Virus record (IMG/VR): IMGVR_UViG_3300035698_007137
Location: 1 to 39,560 of that record
DNA from: a virus
DNA length: 39,560 nucleotides
Reading direction: 5' to 3' (one strand)
The translations under genes and the position numbers were made by a program. Every line of letters begins with the position of its first letter. The first letter of the stretch is position 1. Positions 1 through 5,058 of this stretch are shown one piece after another. Under the pieces are notes generated by a model. The model did no database searches. It saw nothing but the letters and a program-made list of their open reading frames with translations, and was not told the origin of the DNA.

Positions 1-1
1 T

Positions 2-129
2 GAGATAGTGGCGGAACTGGTAGACGCTATGATGAAAAACGAAGTACAAGTTTTTTTAAAAAACCTAAATAAAAAAGTATTAGCGTACTTAATAAAATAG
101 GGTTGTTGGTTCGAATCCAACCTATCTGA
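2..129 (+). tRNA. tRNA-Leu-like element with anticodon arm replaced by a short ORF
   Basis: The ends fold like a tRNA. Bases 3-8 pair with 122-127 (AGATAG/CTATCT), with a G-G mismatch at the terminal pair 2/128. The D arm (11-27) has GCG/CGC and the conserved GGTAGA loop typical of tRNA-Leu. The T arm (105-121) is a perfect GTTGG-TTCGAAT-CCAAC. CCA is not encoded. Between D arm and T arm lie 77 nt instead of about 40, and no 5-bp anticodon stem can be formed next to the D arm. That interval holds ATGATG at 29-34 and an open frame of 23 codons stopping with TAG at 98-100, plus a possible variable-arm hairpin AAGTA/TACTT at 75-90. It could be a decayed tRNA, a tRNA with an unusual insertion, or a tRNA-like regulatory RNA. 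It is not a standard tmRNA, because it keeps a normal D arm. Confidence 0.55.
29..100 (+). other. 23-codon ORF inside the tRNA-like element
   Basis: An in-frame ATG-ATG start directly after the D stem opens a reading frame beginning MMKNEVQV and ending LAYLIK before TAG, four bases ahead of the T stem. The peptide would be basic and partly hydrophobic. In AT-rich DNA a 23-codon frame can occur by chance; what is notable is that it fills almost exactly the space of the anticodon and variable arms. No ribosome-binding site is visible, and the ATG lies in what would be structured RNA. Coding status is unproven. Confidence 0.25.
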
Positions 130-184
130 CAAAAATTCCACAGAAAGTACTCGTTCTGTAAAATAAGTGCTAACGTTAAAATAT

Positions 185-385
185 ATGCGAAGTATGAAAG
201 AAGATAAGAACAAACTTGAACCAATGCTACGGGCCTTTAAAGCAGGACACATAACACTTGAATTTGCAGTAGATTTCATATTGCGTATATATAGTGTTAG
301 CAAACGTTTTAATTACAATAGTTTTTGGATAGGAGTTAGTGTTGGTGTATGGATAAGTCTAATAATATTATGGTGGAAACTTTAA
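185..385 (+). CDS. Small single-span membrane protein (cassette gene)
   Basis: 66 residues from ATG 185 (194 is an alternative start). An upstream GTG at 167 lies in a repeat core site and is unlikely to be used. The N-terminal half is charged (MRSMKEDKNKLEPML). The C-terminal 20 residues are strongly hydrophobic and end in a tryptophan-rich LIILWWKL, consistent with one membrane helix. A GCTAACG core lies just before it (169-175) and a GCTAAC/GTTAGC palindrome follows at 391-434, so it sits like a mobile gene cassette. I do not recognise a functional family. Small membrane proteins of this layout are common cargo in Bacteroidota mobile DNA, so the function stays open. Confidence 0.6.
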   Translation: MRSMKEDKNKLEPMLRAFKAGHITLEFAVDFILRIYSVSKRFNYNSFWIGVSVGVWISLIILWWKL

Positions 386-390
386 TGTTT

Positions 391-434
391 GCTAACGTTT
401 TGTGTATGAGCAGTAACCCTCACAGAAGTTAGCA
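391..434 (+). repeat. Short attC-like palindrome (GCTAACG...GTTAGCA)
   Basis: Terminal inverted repeats GCTAAC (391-396) and GTTAGC (428-433) bracket an inner region where TGAG can pair with CTCA. The right end GTTAGCA fits GTTRRR but ends in A rather than the canonical Y. At 44 nt it is shorter than most attC sites. Its left half (TGTTTGCTAACG...GTGTATGA...GCAG) recurs at 7660-7690, and a shorter GCTAACG occurs at 169-175, so it belongs to a repeated family in this window. Whether it is a recombination site is inference. Confidence 0.45.
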
Positions 435-472
435 AATAGAAACAAAATTAATAATAAATAACTTTAGAAATT

Positions 473-697
473 ATGACAACACTGAAAATAGTAAACTTGA
501 TGATGCGTTCATCTGACACGAACCCTTATATTGGGAAATTATCAAAGAAAGACAATGTATTGACAGCAATAGAACTTGCTAAACTATGTAAAGACTTTGC
601 AGATAAAGGACAAACTGATGAAGCAATGGGTATTGAAAGCAGCCAATGGGTAGAAGTAATAAGCAGATTAGATAGCAAGAGCCTTAATTGTGCCTAA
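473..697 (+). CDS. Hypothetical small protein (cassette gene)
   Basis: 74 residues from ATG 473. It is a soluble, mixed-charge protein with no signal peptide, membrane segment or recognisable motif. The stop codon TAA (695-697) is embedded in the left core (CCTAACG) of the downstream attC-like element, a placement frequent in integron gene cassettes. It is flanked by the short palindrome at 391-434 upstream and the 130-bp element downstream, so gene plus palindrome forms a cassette-like unit of about 390 bp. Function unknown. Confidence 0.55.
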   Translation: MTTLKIVNLMMRSSDTNPYIGKLSKKDNVLTAIELAKLCKDFADKGQTDEAMGIESSQWVEVISRLDSKSLNCA

Positions 698-825
698 CGG
701 TTTGCCACTTTGCGTAGTGGCAGATTTTGAAAACAAAACTTTTAATTTAGCAATAAACTTAAATAGAATTACAAATCTTGAAGTTACCACCGAAACTGCA
801 ATTACGCAAAATGGTTGTTAGGTGC
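692..825 (+). repeat. attC-like element, long form, copy 1
   Basis: Outer cores CCTAACG (693-699) and GTTAGGT (817-823) are complementary and fit the integron attC pattern RYYYAAC/GTTRRRY. Inside, TTTGCGTA pairs with TACGCAAA and CAG pairs with CTG, giving a long imperfect hairpin of about 130 nt, comparable in size to Vibrio VCR-type attC sites. Landmarks such as AGTGGC(A/G)GATTT, TTTAGCA and CACCGAA are shared with the copy at 1045-1178. No integron integrase is present in the window, so recombination activity is inferred from shape only. Confidence 0.6.
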
Positions 826-850
826 AGTGCTTCTCACAAACTTTAAAGAT

Positions 851-1039
851 ATGGTTACTCAAGGAGAAATAGAAAGAATGATAAAAAGTTTGCAGTCATA
901 TATTGACGATTTGCACGAAACAAGAAAAGATACAATGGAAAAATACGGTGGACTAACTACCGAAGCAAATCAAGATTTTGATTCCGAACTCACTATTTTG
1001 GCTAGTCAGATTAAAATTTTGGAATGGGTACTATCTTAG
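851..1039 (+). CDS. Hypothetical small coiled-coil-like protein (cassette gene)
   Basis: 62 residues from ATG 851. The frame is open further upstream to a TTG at 815, but that lies within the attC-like element and is not a likely start. The protein is highly charged with heptad-like spacing (GEIERMIKSLQSYIDDLHE, then SQIKILEWVLS at the end), suggesting two amphipathic helices. It stops 5 bp before the next attC-like element, so gene plus element again forms a cassette-like unit of about 355 bp (817-1171). No functional family recognised. Confidence 0.55.
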   Translation: MVTQGEIERMIKSLQSYIDDLHETRKDTMEKYGGLTTEANQDFDSELTILASQIKILEWVLS

Positions 1040-1044
1040 GATTG

Positions 1045-1178
1045 CACCTAACGTTTTGCAACTTGGCGAAGTGGCGGATTTAGAAGCAGAAAGTTTCAGT
1101 TTAGCACAGAACTTTATTAGAAAGCTAAAACTTGATTTAAACACCGAACCCGCCATTTTGCCAAATTGCTGTTGTGCG
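1045..1178 (+). repeat. attC-like element, long form, copy 2
   Basis: Left core CCTAACG (1047-1053) and right core GTTGTGC (1171-1177) bracket an imperfect hairpin: GCAA/TTGC, TTGGC/GCCAA and TGGCGG/CCGCCA pair in order from outside to inside. The interior shares many blocks with the copy at 692-825. The right core differs from a perfect complement of the left core (GTTGTGC instead of GTTAGGT), as is usual in attC arrays where the right core comes from the cassette's own leading end. It abuts the 3' end of the reverse-strand BRO gene. Confidence 0.6.
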
Positions 1179-1188
1179 TTCGGCTTTT

Positions 1189-1947
1189 TTACATTCCAAG
1201 TAGTTTTGGTAAATAATCTAATGCTACTGGGTCACGTTCTTTGAAATAATTTTGTGCGTTTTCAGGTATCCAATGGTCATCAATGAATTTGATAAAAATT
1301 GGTAAAAGGTCGTTTTTGTATTGTCTTGCTTCTACCTCCATACCATTAGTAAATCTATGGTTATACATTTTGAAGTCATTGGCAAAATCAGGATGATTAT
1401 TCCTTAAATATTTAGCAAATAGAAGTCCAACACTCACGTCTGGTCTTATTTCTTTTCCTGTAAAAGCCTTATTTGGTATTTGATAACCTAAGTTTTCAAA
1501 TTTTCCATAAAGCCTTACAAAAAGCTCGCTAATTACAGAAAAGTAACCTTTATCTGTTCTGTCCCAATTGTCATTAAAACGAACAACAAAGTTTGGTGTT
1601 TCAAGTCTGTTAATTCCGTAACTACCTGTTTTTCTGATAGCGGGGATAACTTCTTTAGTGACCCATTTTCTAAAACGTTTTGCTGATGGTTTACTACTTT
1701 TGAAAATTAAAGCATAAAGTCCGCTTTCAGAAATAAGGTTTACTTTTCTGTTTTGACCTGATATCGGTAATACCGATGTTTGCTTTTCATCATCGTCAAG
1801 CCTTGATACTGCGTCACTTGCGTTTTTAATGTCAAGTAAATTGCAAACTTCGCTAGCTATGAACCAAACTTCTCCGTCAATTTCAATTGTCGTTAGGTTG
1901 TCTAAATGTTCTTCGTCTTCTTGATATTTAAAAATCTGTAACTGCAT
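1189..1947 (-). CDS. BRO-N family phage regulator (antirepressor-like)
   Basis: 252 residues from ATG 1945-1947 on the - strand. Residues about 1-110 are a BRO-N domain: IDGEVWFIASEVCNLLDI, then LISESGLYALIF, then KRFRKWVTKEVIPAIRKTG, the classic signature of this DNA-binding domain of phage antirepressors and BRO proteins. Residues about 115-250 form a separate conserved-looking C-terminal domain containing FNDNWDRTDKGYF and YLPKLLGM, possibly a P63C-type domain (less sure). These proteins usually regulate lysis-lysogeny or early transcription. It is inverted relative to all neighbours and lies between inverted GTTGTGCG/CGCACAAC repeats (1171-1178, 1995-2002), suggesting insertion as a unit. 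No TAnnTTTG box is evident upstream. Confidence 0.8.
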   Translation of the reverse strand: MQLQIFKYQEDEEHLDNLTTIEIDGEVWFIASEVCNLLDIKNASDAVSRLDDDEKQTSVLPISGQNRKVNLISESGLYALIFKSSKPSAKRFRKWVTKEVIPAIRKTGSYGINRLETPNFVVRFNDNWDRTDKGYFSVISELFVRLYGKFENLGYQIPNKAFTGKEIRPDVSVGLLFAKYLRNNHPDFANDFKMYNHRFTNGMEVEARQYKNDLLPIFIKFIDDHWIPENAQNYFKERDPVALDYLPKLLGM

Positions 1948-2010
1948 AAAATTATTTTAAGTTATTATTTATCTGTATCGGTTTTTTAAGCTGACGCACA
2001 ACTAGCAGAT

Positions 2011-2032
2011 AGACGCATAAACTTGCGTTTTT
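2011..2032 (+). terminator. Possible intrinsic terminator
   Basis: ACGCA (2013-2017) and TGCGT (2024-2028) form a short hairpin, extendable by two G-T/A-T pairs, followed by T residues to 2032. It stands between the inverted BRO unit and the start of the early operon. Short stem, so low confidence. Confidence 0.3.
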
Positions 2033-2054
2033 AACAAAATTTTAAAAAACAATA

Positions 2055-2501
2055 ATGAAAGCACCAAACAAAATTGAACTCACTACCTGGATTAAAAACG
2101 GAAAGTTTACCACTAACCTAGAAATAATTAAAGGCTTCTGCAACGCATGGGACAACTGCTTAATTCACATTACTTTTCACAAAAAATCAAACTCAAAAAG
2201 CAACAAACAACTAGGGTATTACTTTCCGGTTATAGTCCCCATAATGCAAAACTGCATTAAAGAAGAATGGCAAGAAATATGGACTAAACAAGAAACTCAC
2301 GAGTTCCTATTGTCAAACTTCAATTACGAAGAGCTTGTAAATGAAGAAACAGGACAAATCCTGCGTAAAGTAAGAAGATCAAGTGCAAACAACACCAAAG
2401 AACAAGAAGCGTACCACGAAAAATGTAGGCAGTTTATCCTAGAGTACTTTAACGTTGTGGTTCCTTTGCCAAAAAAACAAGTCAAAATCACTTTTGAATG
2501 A
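2055..2501 (+). CDS. NinB/YbcN-like phage recombination-associated protein (tentative)
   Basis: 148 residues. It has the layout of small phage NinB/YbcN-like proteins: an N-terminal strand region, a SNKQLGYYFPVIVPIM block resembling the S-x-x-Q-x-x-Y-Y motif, a W...ETHEFLL helix, a VRRSS element, and a C-terminal FILEYFNVVVPLPKK matching the usual (A)-x-E-x-F-x-x-x-x-P-x-P ending. In lambda, NinB (Orf) helps RecBCD-independent recombination and binds ssDNA-SSB. It is the first gene of the + strand early cluster and overlaps the next gene (ATGA). The assignment rests on pattern recall only; a different small DNA-binding protein is possible. Confidence 0.45.
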   Translation: MKAPNKIELTTWIKNGKFTTNLEIIKGFCNAWDNCLIHITFHKKSNSKSNKQLGYYFPVIVPIMQNCIKEEWQEIWTKQETHEFLLSNFNYEELVNEETGQILRKVRRSSANNTKEQEAYHEKCRQFILEYFNVVVPLPKKQVKITFE

Positions 2502-2719
2502 ACGAGGATATAGAAAGTCACATCACTTTATCAAAAAAGCAAAAGTTTTGGGTTGTAGCTTCTCTTACGCTGGCAAACACATGGTTTGTTTTCAGAAGCA
2601 AAGGTGATGAAGTAAAGCTTTACAAGGAAGGCGGTATAATGCTAGGAACTAGTAAGTTAACTGTTGAAGAGAATAATTTTTTTAAGAACTATCTAATAAC
2701 AGATAATTTACTACTATAA
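2498..2719 (+). CDS. Hypothetical protein
   Basis: 73 residues, starting within an ATGA overlap with the upstream NinB-like gene, implying translational coupling. The sequence has a middle hydrophobic stretch (WVVASLTLANTWFVF), too short and polar to call a membrane helix with confidence, followed by a KLYKEGGIM turn and a charged tail. No recognised family. Confidence 0.5.
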   Translation: MNEDIESHITLSKKQKFWVVASLTLANTWFVFRSKGDEVKLYKEGGIMLGTSKLTVEENNFFKNYLITDNLLL

Positions 2720-2747
2720 AGACTTATATTTACTTAATAGCCACTTA

Positions 2748-2948
2748 ATGGTCTTTAAAATTCAAGAAATCATGGGAAATTTAAAAATCCGTCAAAAGTA
2801 CTTCATGTACAAAAAAAGAAGTAATCTTGTAAGAAAATCACTAGATTATTCAAAAAAAGTTATAAGCCTGAAAAATGTTATTAAAGCTCAAGGCGCTTTG
2901 ACAAAATATAATGAACGAGTTTTTTTAGCAAAGTACATATCAAACTAA
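2748..2948 (+). CDS. Hypothetical small basic protein
   Basis: 66 residues from ATG 2748, or 58 from the in-frame ATG 2772 (MGNLKIRQKYFM). Very lysine/arginine-rich with predicted helices, which may indicate nucleic-acid contact. Located in the co-directional early cluster, 11 bp before the next gene. No family recognised. Confidence 0.45.
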   Translation: MVFKIQEIMGNLKIRQKYFMYKKRSNLVRKSLDYSKKVISLKNVIKAQGALTKYNERVFLAKYISN

Positions 2949-2959
2949 TCTTAAACAAA

Positions 2960-3343
2960 ATGAAAAAAATAAAAGCAAATAATTACGTTAAGCAACTGCA
3001 AAACGGCACCGCACAAGAGCAAACGCAAAGAGTATATGACCTTATTTATAGCGGAGAGGGTTACAACCCCATTTATAGCGTAGAGGGTTACGACATTGAA
3101 AGATTGAGTTTAACGCTTAAATATACGTATAATCAATTAATGCCAATCTTAAAGAAACTTAAAAACTTAGGAGTTGTTTACGTGACGAATAAAGATGCAA
3201 GTTTTGACGTTCCACGCTACGCAATAGAAACACGACCAGAGGTTATATTATCAGTTCGCAAGAAGATACACGGTATCAAAGTGCAAAAATGGATTGACAA
3301 AGGCATAAAACTAGGGATAGACTTTGATATTAAAGGGCTATGA
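2960..3343 (+). CDS. Hypothetical protein, possible winged-helix fold, with internal tandem duplication
   Basis: 127 residues. The central part (LSLTLKYTYNQLMPILKKL followed by LGVVYVTNK) reads like a helix-turn-helix plus beta-wing, so a winged-helix DNA-binding role is possible. Residues around 29-46 contain two successive nine-residue copies, IYSGEGYNP and IYSVEGYDI, encoded by a 27-bp tandem repeat (3044-3070 and 3071-3097), a recent in-frame duplication. The C-terminus is basic (KKIHGIKVQKWIDKG). It overlaps the next gene by an ATGA junction at 3340. Confidence 0.5.
   Translation: MKKIKANNYVKQLQNGTAQEQTQRVYDLIYSGEGYNPIYSVEGYDIERLSLTLKYTYNQLMPILKKLKNLGVVYVTNKDASFDVPRYAIETRPEVILSVRKKIHGIKVQKWIDKGIKLGIDFDIKGL
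3044..3097 (+). repeat. 27-bp tandem duplication, two copies
   Basis: Copies at 3044-3070 and 3071-3097 both begin ATTTATAGCG and contain GAGGGTTAC. They keep the reading frame and add nine residues to the protein encoded at 2960-3343. Confidence 0.75.
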
Positions 3344-3762
3344 AAAATGAAACACCAACATTAGAAGAAGTACAGGAATATTTTAAGAACGCAGCAGAGG
3401 GTATAAGTCTTGCTGGTAATTCGTTTAAAGAGTTTGGTAATATAGAAAAAAGACAAAACCGTTATTTATGCATTAATAAAAAAGGTGAGGTTCGGCTTCT
3501 TTGGCGTGACGGCAAATACGCTGAAATTACCAAAACAAAAGCCGATATAAAACAAAAAAGACTAAGCAAGTATCACGTAGACTGCAACGGTCAAATGATT
3601 GACGTATACGATGTTTTAAAAGCGTTTAACGTGGTTAATCCTGCAACCCAACACGCTATAAAGAAACTACTCAAAGGCGGTGAGAGAGGGTATAAAGACG
3701 TTAACAAAGATTATAACGAAGCAATCGAAAGTATTAAAAGAGCGATTAAATTAAACGAGTAA
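3340..3762 (+). CDS. Hypothetical phage early protein
   Basis: 140 residues, starting in an ATGA overlap with the upstream gene. Residues about 1-80 have a mixed composition with an RYLCINKKGEVRLLW strand pair. The C-terminal 60 residues include DVYDVLKAF, NPATQHAIKKLLKGG and EAIESIKRAIKL, a layout reminiscent of DUF3310-type or related phage nucleotide-metabolism accessory domains where a small helical module ends in an xxEAIxxIxRAI helix. The similarity is weak and I would not assign a function. It is the last gene before the promoter and structured leader at 3768-3915. Confidence 0.5.
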   Translation: MKNETPTLEEVQEYFKNAAEGISLAGNSFKEFGNIEKRQNRYLCINKKGEVRLLWRDGKYAEITKTKADIKQKRLSKYHVDCNGQMIDVYDVLKAFNVVNPATQHAIKKLLKGGERGYKDVNKDYNEAIESIKRAIKLNE

Positions 3763-3767
3763 AAGTA

Positions 3768-3797
3768 TTGTTTATCTAACAAATAGTATTAAATTTG
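3768..3797 (+). promoter_or_regulatory. Bacteroidota-type promoter
   Basis: TAAATTTG (3790-3797) matches the -7 box TAnnTTTG. TTG at 3768-3770 lies 19 bp upstream as a candidate -33 element. Predicted transcription would begin just ahead of the structured leader. Confidence 0.5.
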
Positions 3798-3802
3798 TAA
3801 AC

Positions 3803-3893
3803 GGTTACGGCTTCACACCATAGTAACTTAAAGATTTCATAAAAATCCGATAATGACAAAAGACGTGAAGCCCTTTTTGATTTATCGGATTTT
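3803..3893 (+). promoter_or_regulatory. Structured leader RNA: two hairpins with complementary loops (kissing-loop candidate)
   Basis: Hairpin 1 pairs GTTAC (3804-3808) with GTAAC (3823-3827) around a 14-nt loop beginning GGCTTCAC (3809-3816). Hairpin 2 pairs AAAATCCGATAA (3842-3853) with TTATCGGATTTT (3882-3893), 12 perfect pairs, around a 28-nt loop containing GTGAAGCC (3865-3872). The two loop segments are perfectly complementary over 8 nt, so the hairpins can form a kissing or pseudoknotted structure. The element sits between the TAnnTTTG promoter and the ATG at 3916. A cis-regulatory leader (attenuator-like, or ligand/protein binding) or a small RNA are both possible. Confidence 0.55.
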
Positions 3894-3915
3894 ACATTTA
3901 AAAAAACTAGATACT

Positions 3916-4212
3916 ATGGACTTCAAAGGAACAAAGGGTGATTGGAAAATTACAAAAACAGAGGGATTAAGAATATGTATAAACGAGAATAGTATCGATG
4001 TCTGGTGGGGTTTAAGCAATCCTACTGAAACAAAAGAACAGGCTATAGCCAACGCAAAACTTATAATAGCAGCACCCGATTTATTGGAAGCATTGATTTT
4101 AGTTAAAAATGAGCTGTATATGGCTATTGAGTGTATTAACGGCACCCCGACCGCAAAATTATCTACAAATATAGCCGCGGCAGAAAAAGCCATTAACAAG
4201 GCATTAAACTAA
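3916..4212 (+). CDS. Small phage protein of the 'NAKLIAAAPDLLEAL' family
   Basis: 98 residues from ATG 3916 (MDFKGTKGDWKI). An upstream in-frame ATG at 3853 would place coding sequence inside the perfect hairpin, so 3916 is preferred; homologous phage proteins also start close to a G-x-W-x-I motif. The core ANAKLIIAAPDLLEAL is the hallmark of a very widespread small phage protein family found in early regions, with no established biochemical role. The C-terminus (AAAEKAINKAL) is a short helix. It follows the structured leader, which may control its expression, and lies directly upstream of the replication initiator. Confidence 0.65.
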   Translation: MDFKGTKGDWKITKTEGLRICINENSIDVWWGLSNPTETKEQAIANAKLIIAAPDLLEALILVKNELYMAIECINGTPTAKLSTNIAAAEKAINKALN

Positions 4213-4218
4213 CCCAGC

Positions 4219-5058
4219 ATGAACGTAAAAGATACAGGATGGATTAAAATACACCGTAACCTTTTGCAATGGGAATGGTATGATGATTTAAACGTTCGTG
4301 TTTTGTTTCTTCATTTACTTTTAACAGTGAATTATGAGGACAAAAAATGGCGAGGTTTATCCATTAAAAAAGGAAGTAGAATAACAGGTCGTGAACAACT
4401 TTCTAGTGAAACTGGAATAAGTGTAAGAAATGTAAGAACAGCTATCAAAAAACTAGAAATGACCAAGGAACTGACCATCAAAAAAGACCCGAAAGGCTCA
4501 ATGTTTACCGTAGTTAATTGGTCAAAGTATCAATCAAGCGACCAGCAAAACGACCATCATACCGACCAGACACCGACCAGCGAGCGACCAGCGACCGACC
4601 AGCAAGTGACCACAACTAAAGAAACTAAAGAATATAAAGAAGATAATAGTATTATGCCAAAACCTTCGGTTTCGGACAAGATTGACTTTTCTAAGCTTTT
4701 AGAGTTCTTCAATAAAACTACAGGTAAAAAATCTAGGGTAGTTAATAAAAAAACCAAAGAACAATTTAAAGCCAGGTTAAAAGAGGGTTATACAAAACAA
4801 GATATAAAAGAAGCGATTATGAATTGTTATACTGACTCGTTTCACAAAGAAACAAACCATAAACACCTAACCCTAGAATTTATAGGCAGAGCAGACAAGC
4901 TAGATAAATACTCTCAAAGAGAAAATATTGGTAAAAACGTAGCAACAACCGGTAGGTTTGCAGGGCTTCCTGTAGGGCATAAAGACGGAACAAGATTTAT
5001 TGATTACATAAGCGATGAAGGTCAAGCTGTTTGGAAAAACACAAAAGACATGCTATGA
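4219..5058 (+). CDS. Phage replication initiator / replisome organiser with Phg_2220_C domain
   Basis: 279 residues. The N-terminal part (about 1-100) is a winged-helix domain typical of phage replication proteins: WIKIHRNLLQWEWYDD, then GSRITGREQLSSETGISVRNVRTAIKKL. A hydrophilic linker (about 107-150, rich in D, Q, T) follows. Residues about 160-230 fit the conserved phage C-terminal domain (Phg_2220_C): FFNKTTGKKSR, ARLKEGYTKQDIKEAI, LTLEFIGRADKLDKY. Such proteins bind the origin and recruit the helicase, like lambda O. The linker-coding DNA carries seven phased GACCAG iterons, the arrangement seen in lambda O/ori. It overlaps the helicase gene at an ATGA junction, fitting initiator-helicase pairing. 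Confidence 0.8.
   Translation: MNVKDTGWIKIHRNLLQWEWYDDLNVRVLFLHLLLTVNYEDKKWRGLSIKKGSRITGREQLSSETGISVRNVRTAIKKLEMTKELTIKKDPKGSMFTVVNWSKYQSSDQQNDHHTDQTPTSERPATDQQVTTTKETKEYKEDNSIMPKPSVSDKIDFSKLLEFFNKTTGKKSRVVNKKTKEQFKARLKEGYTKQDIKEAIMNCYTDSFHKETNHKHLTLEFIGRADKLDKYSQRENIGKNVATTGRFAGLPVGHKDGTRFIDYISDEGQAVWKNTKDML
4540..4613 (+). repeat. Seven helically phased GACCAG(C) iterons, candidate replication origin
   Basis: GACCAG or near copies start at 4540, 4552 (GACCAT), 4564, 4575, 4586, 4597 and 4608 (GACCAC), spaced 12, 12, 11, 11, 11 and 11 bp, about one per helical turn. They lie within the replication initiator gene. An AT-rich run (about 4613-4660, AACTAAAG...AATATAAAG) follows and could be the unwinding element. 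The arrangement parallels the lambda origin inside gene O. Function as origin is inferred. Confidence 0.7.

Noticed and set aside
2-129. Canonical tmRNA (ssrA) or group I intron in a tRNA
   Set aside because: A normal tRNA-Leu D arm is present, the message part is far shorter than in tmRNA and lacks the expected tag ending; the insert is also much too short for a group I intron.
978-1244. 88-residue open frame across the second attC-like element
   Set aside because: It runs through the palindrome and into the reverse BRO gene in another frame; composition looks non-coding.
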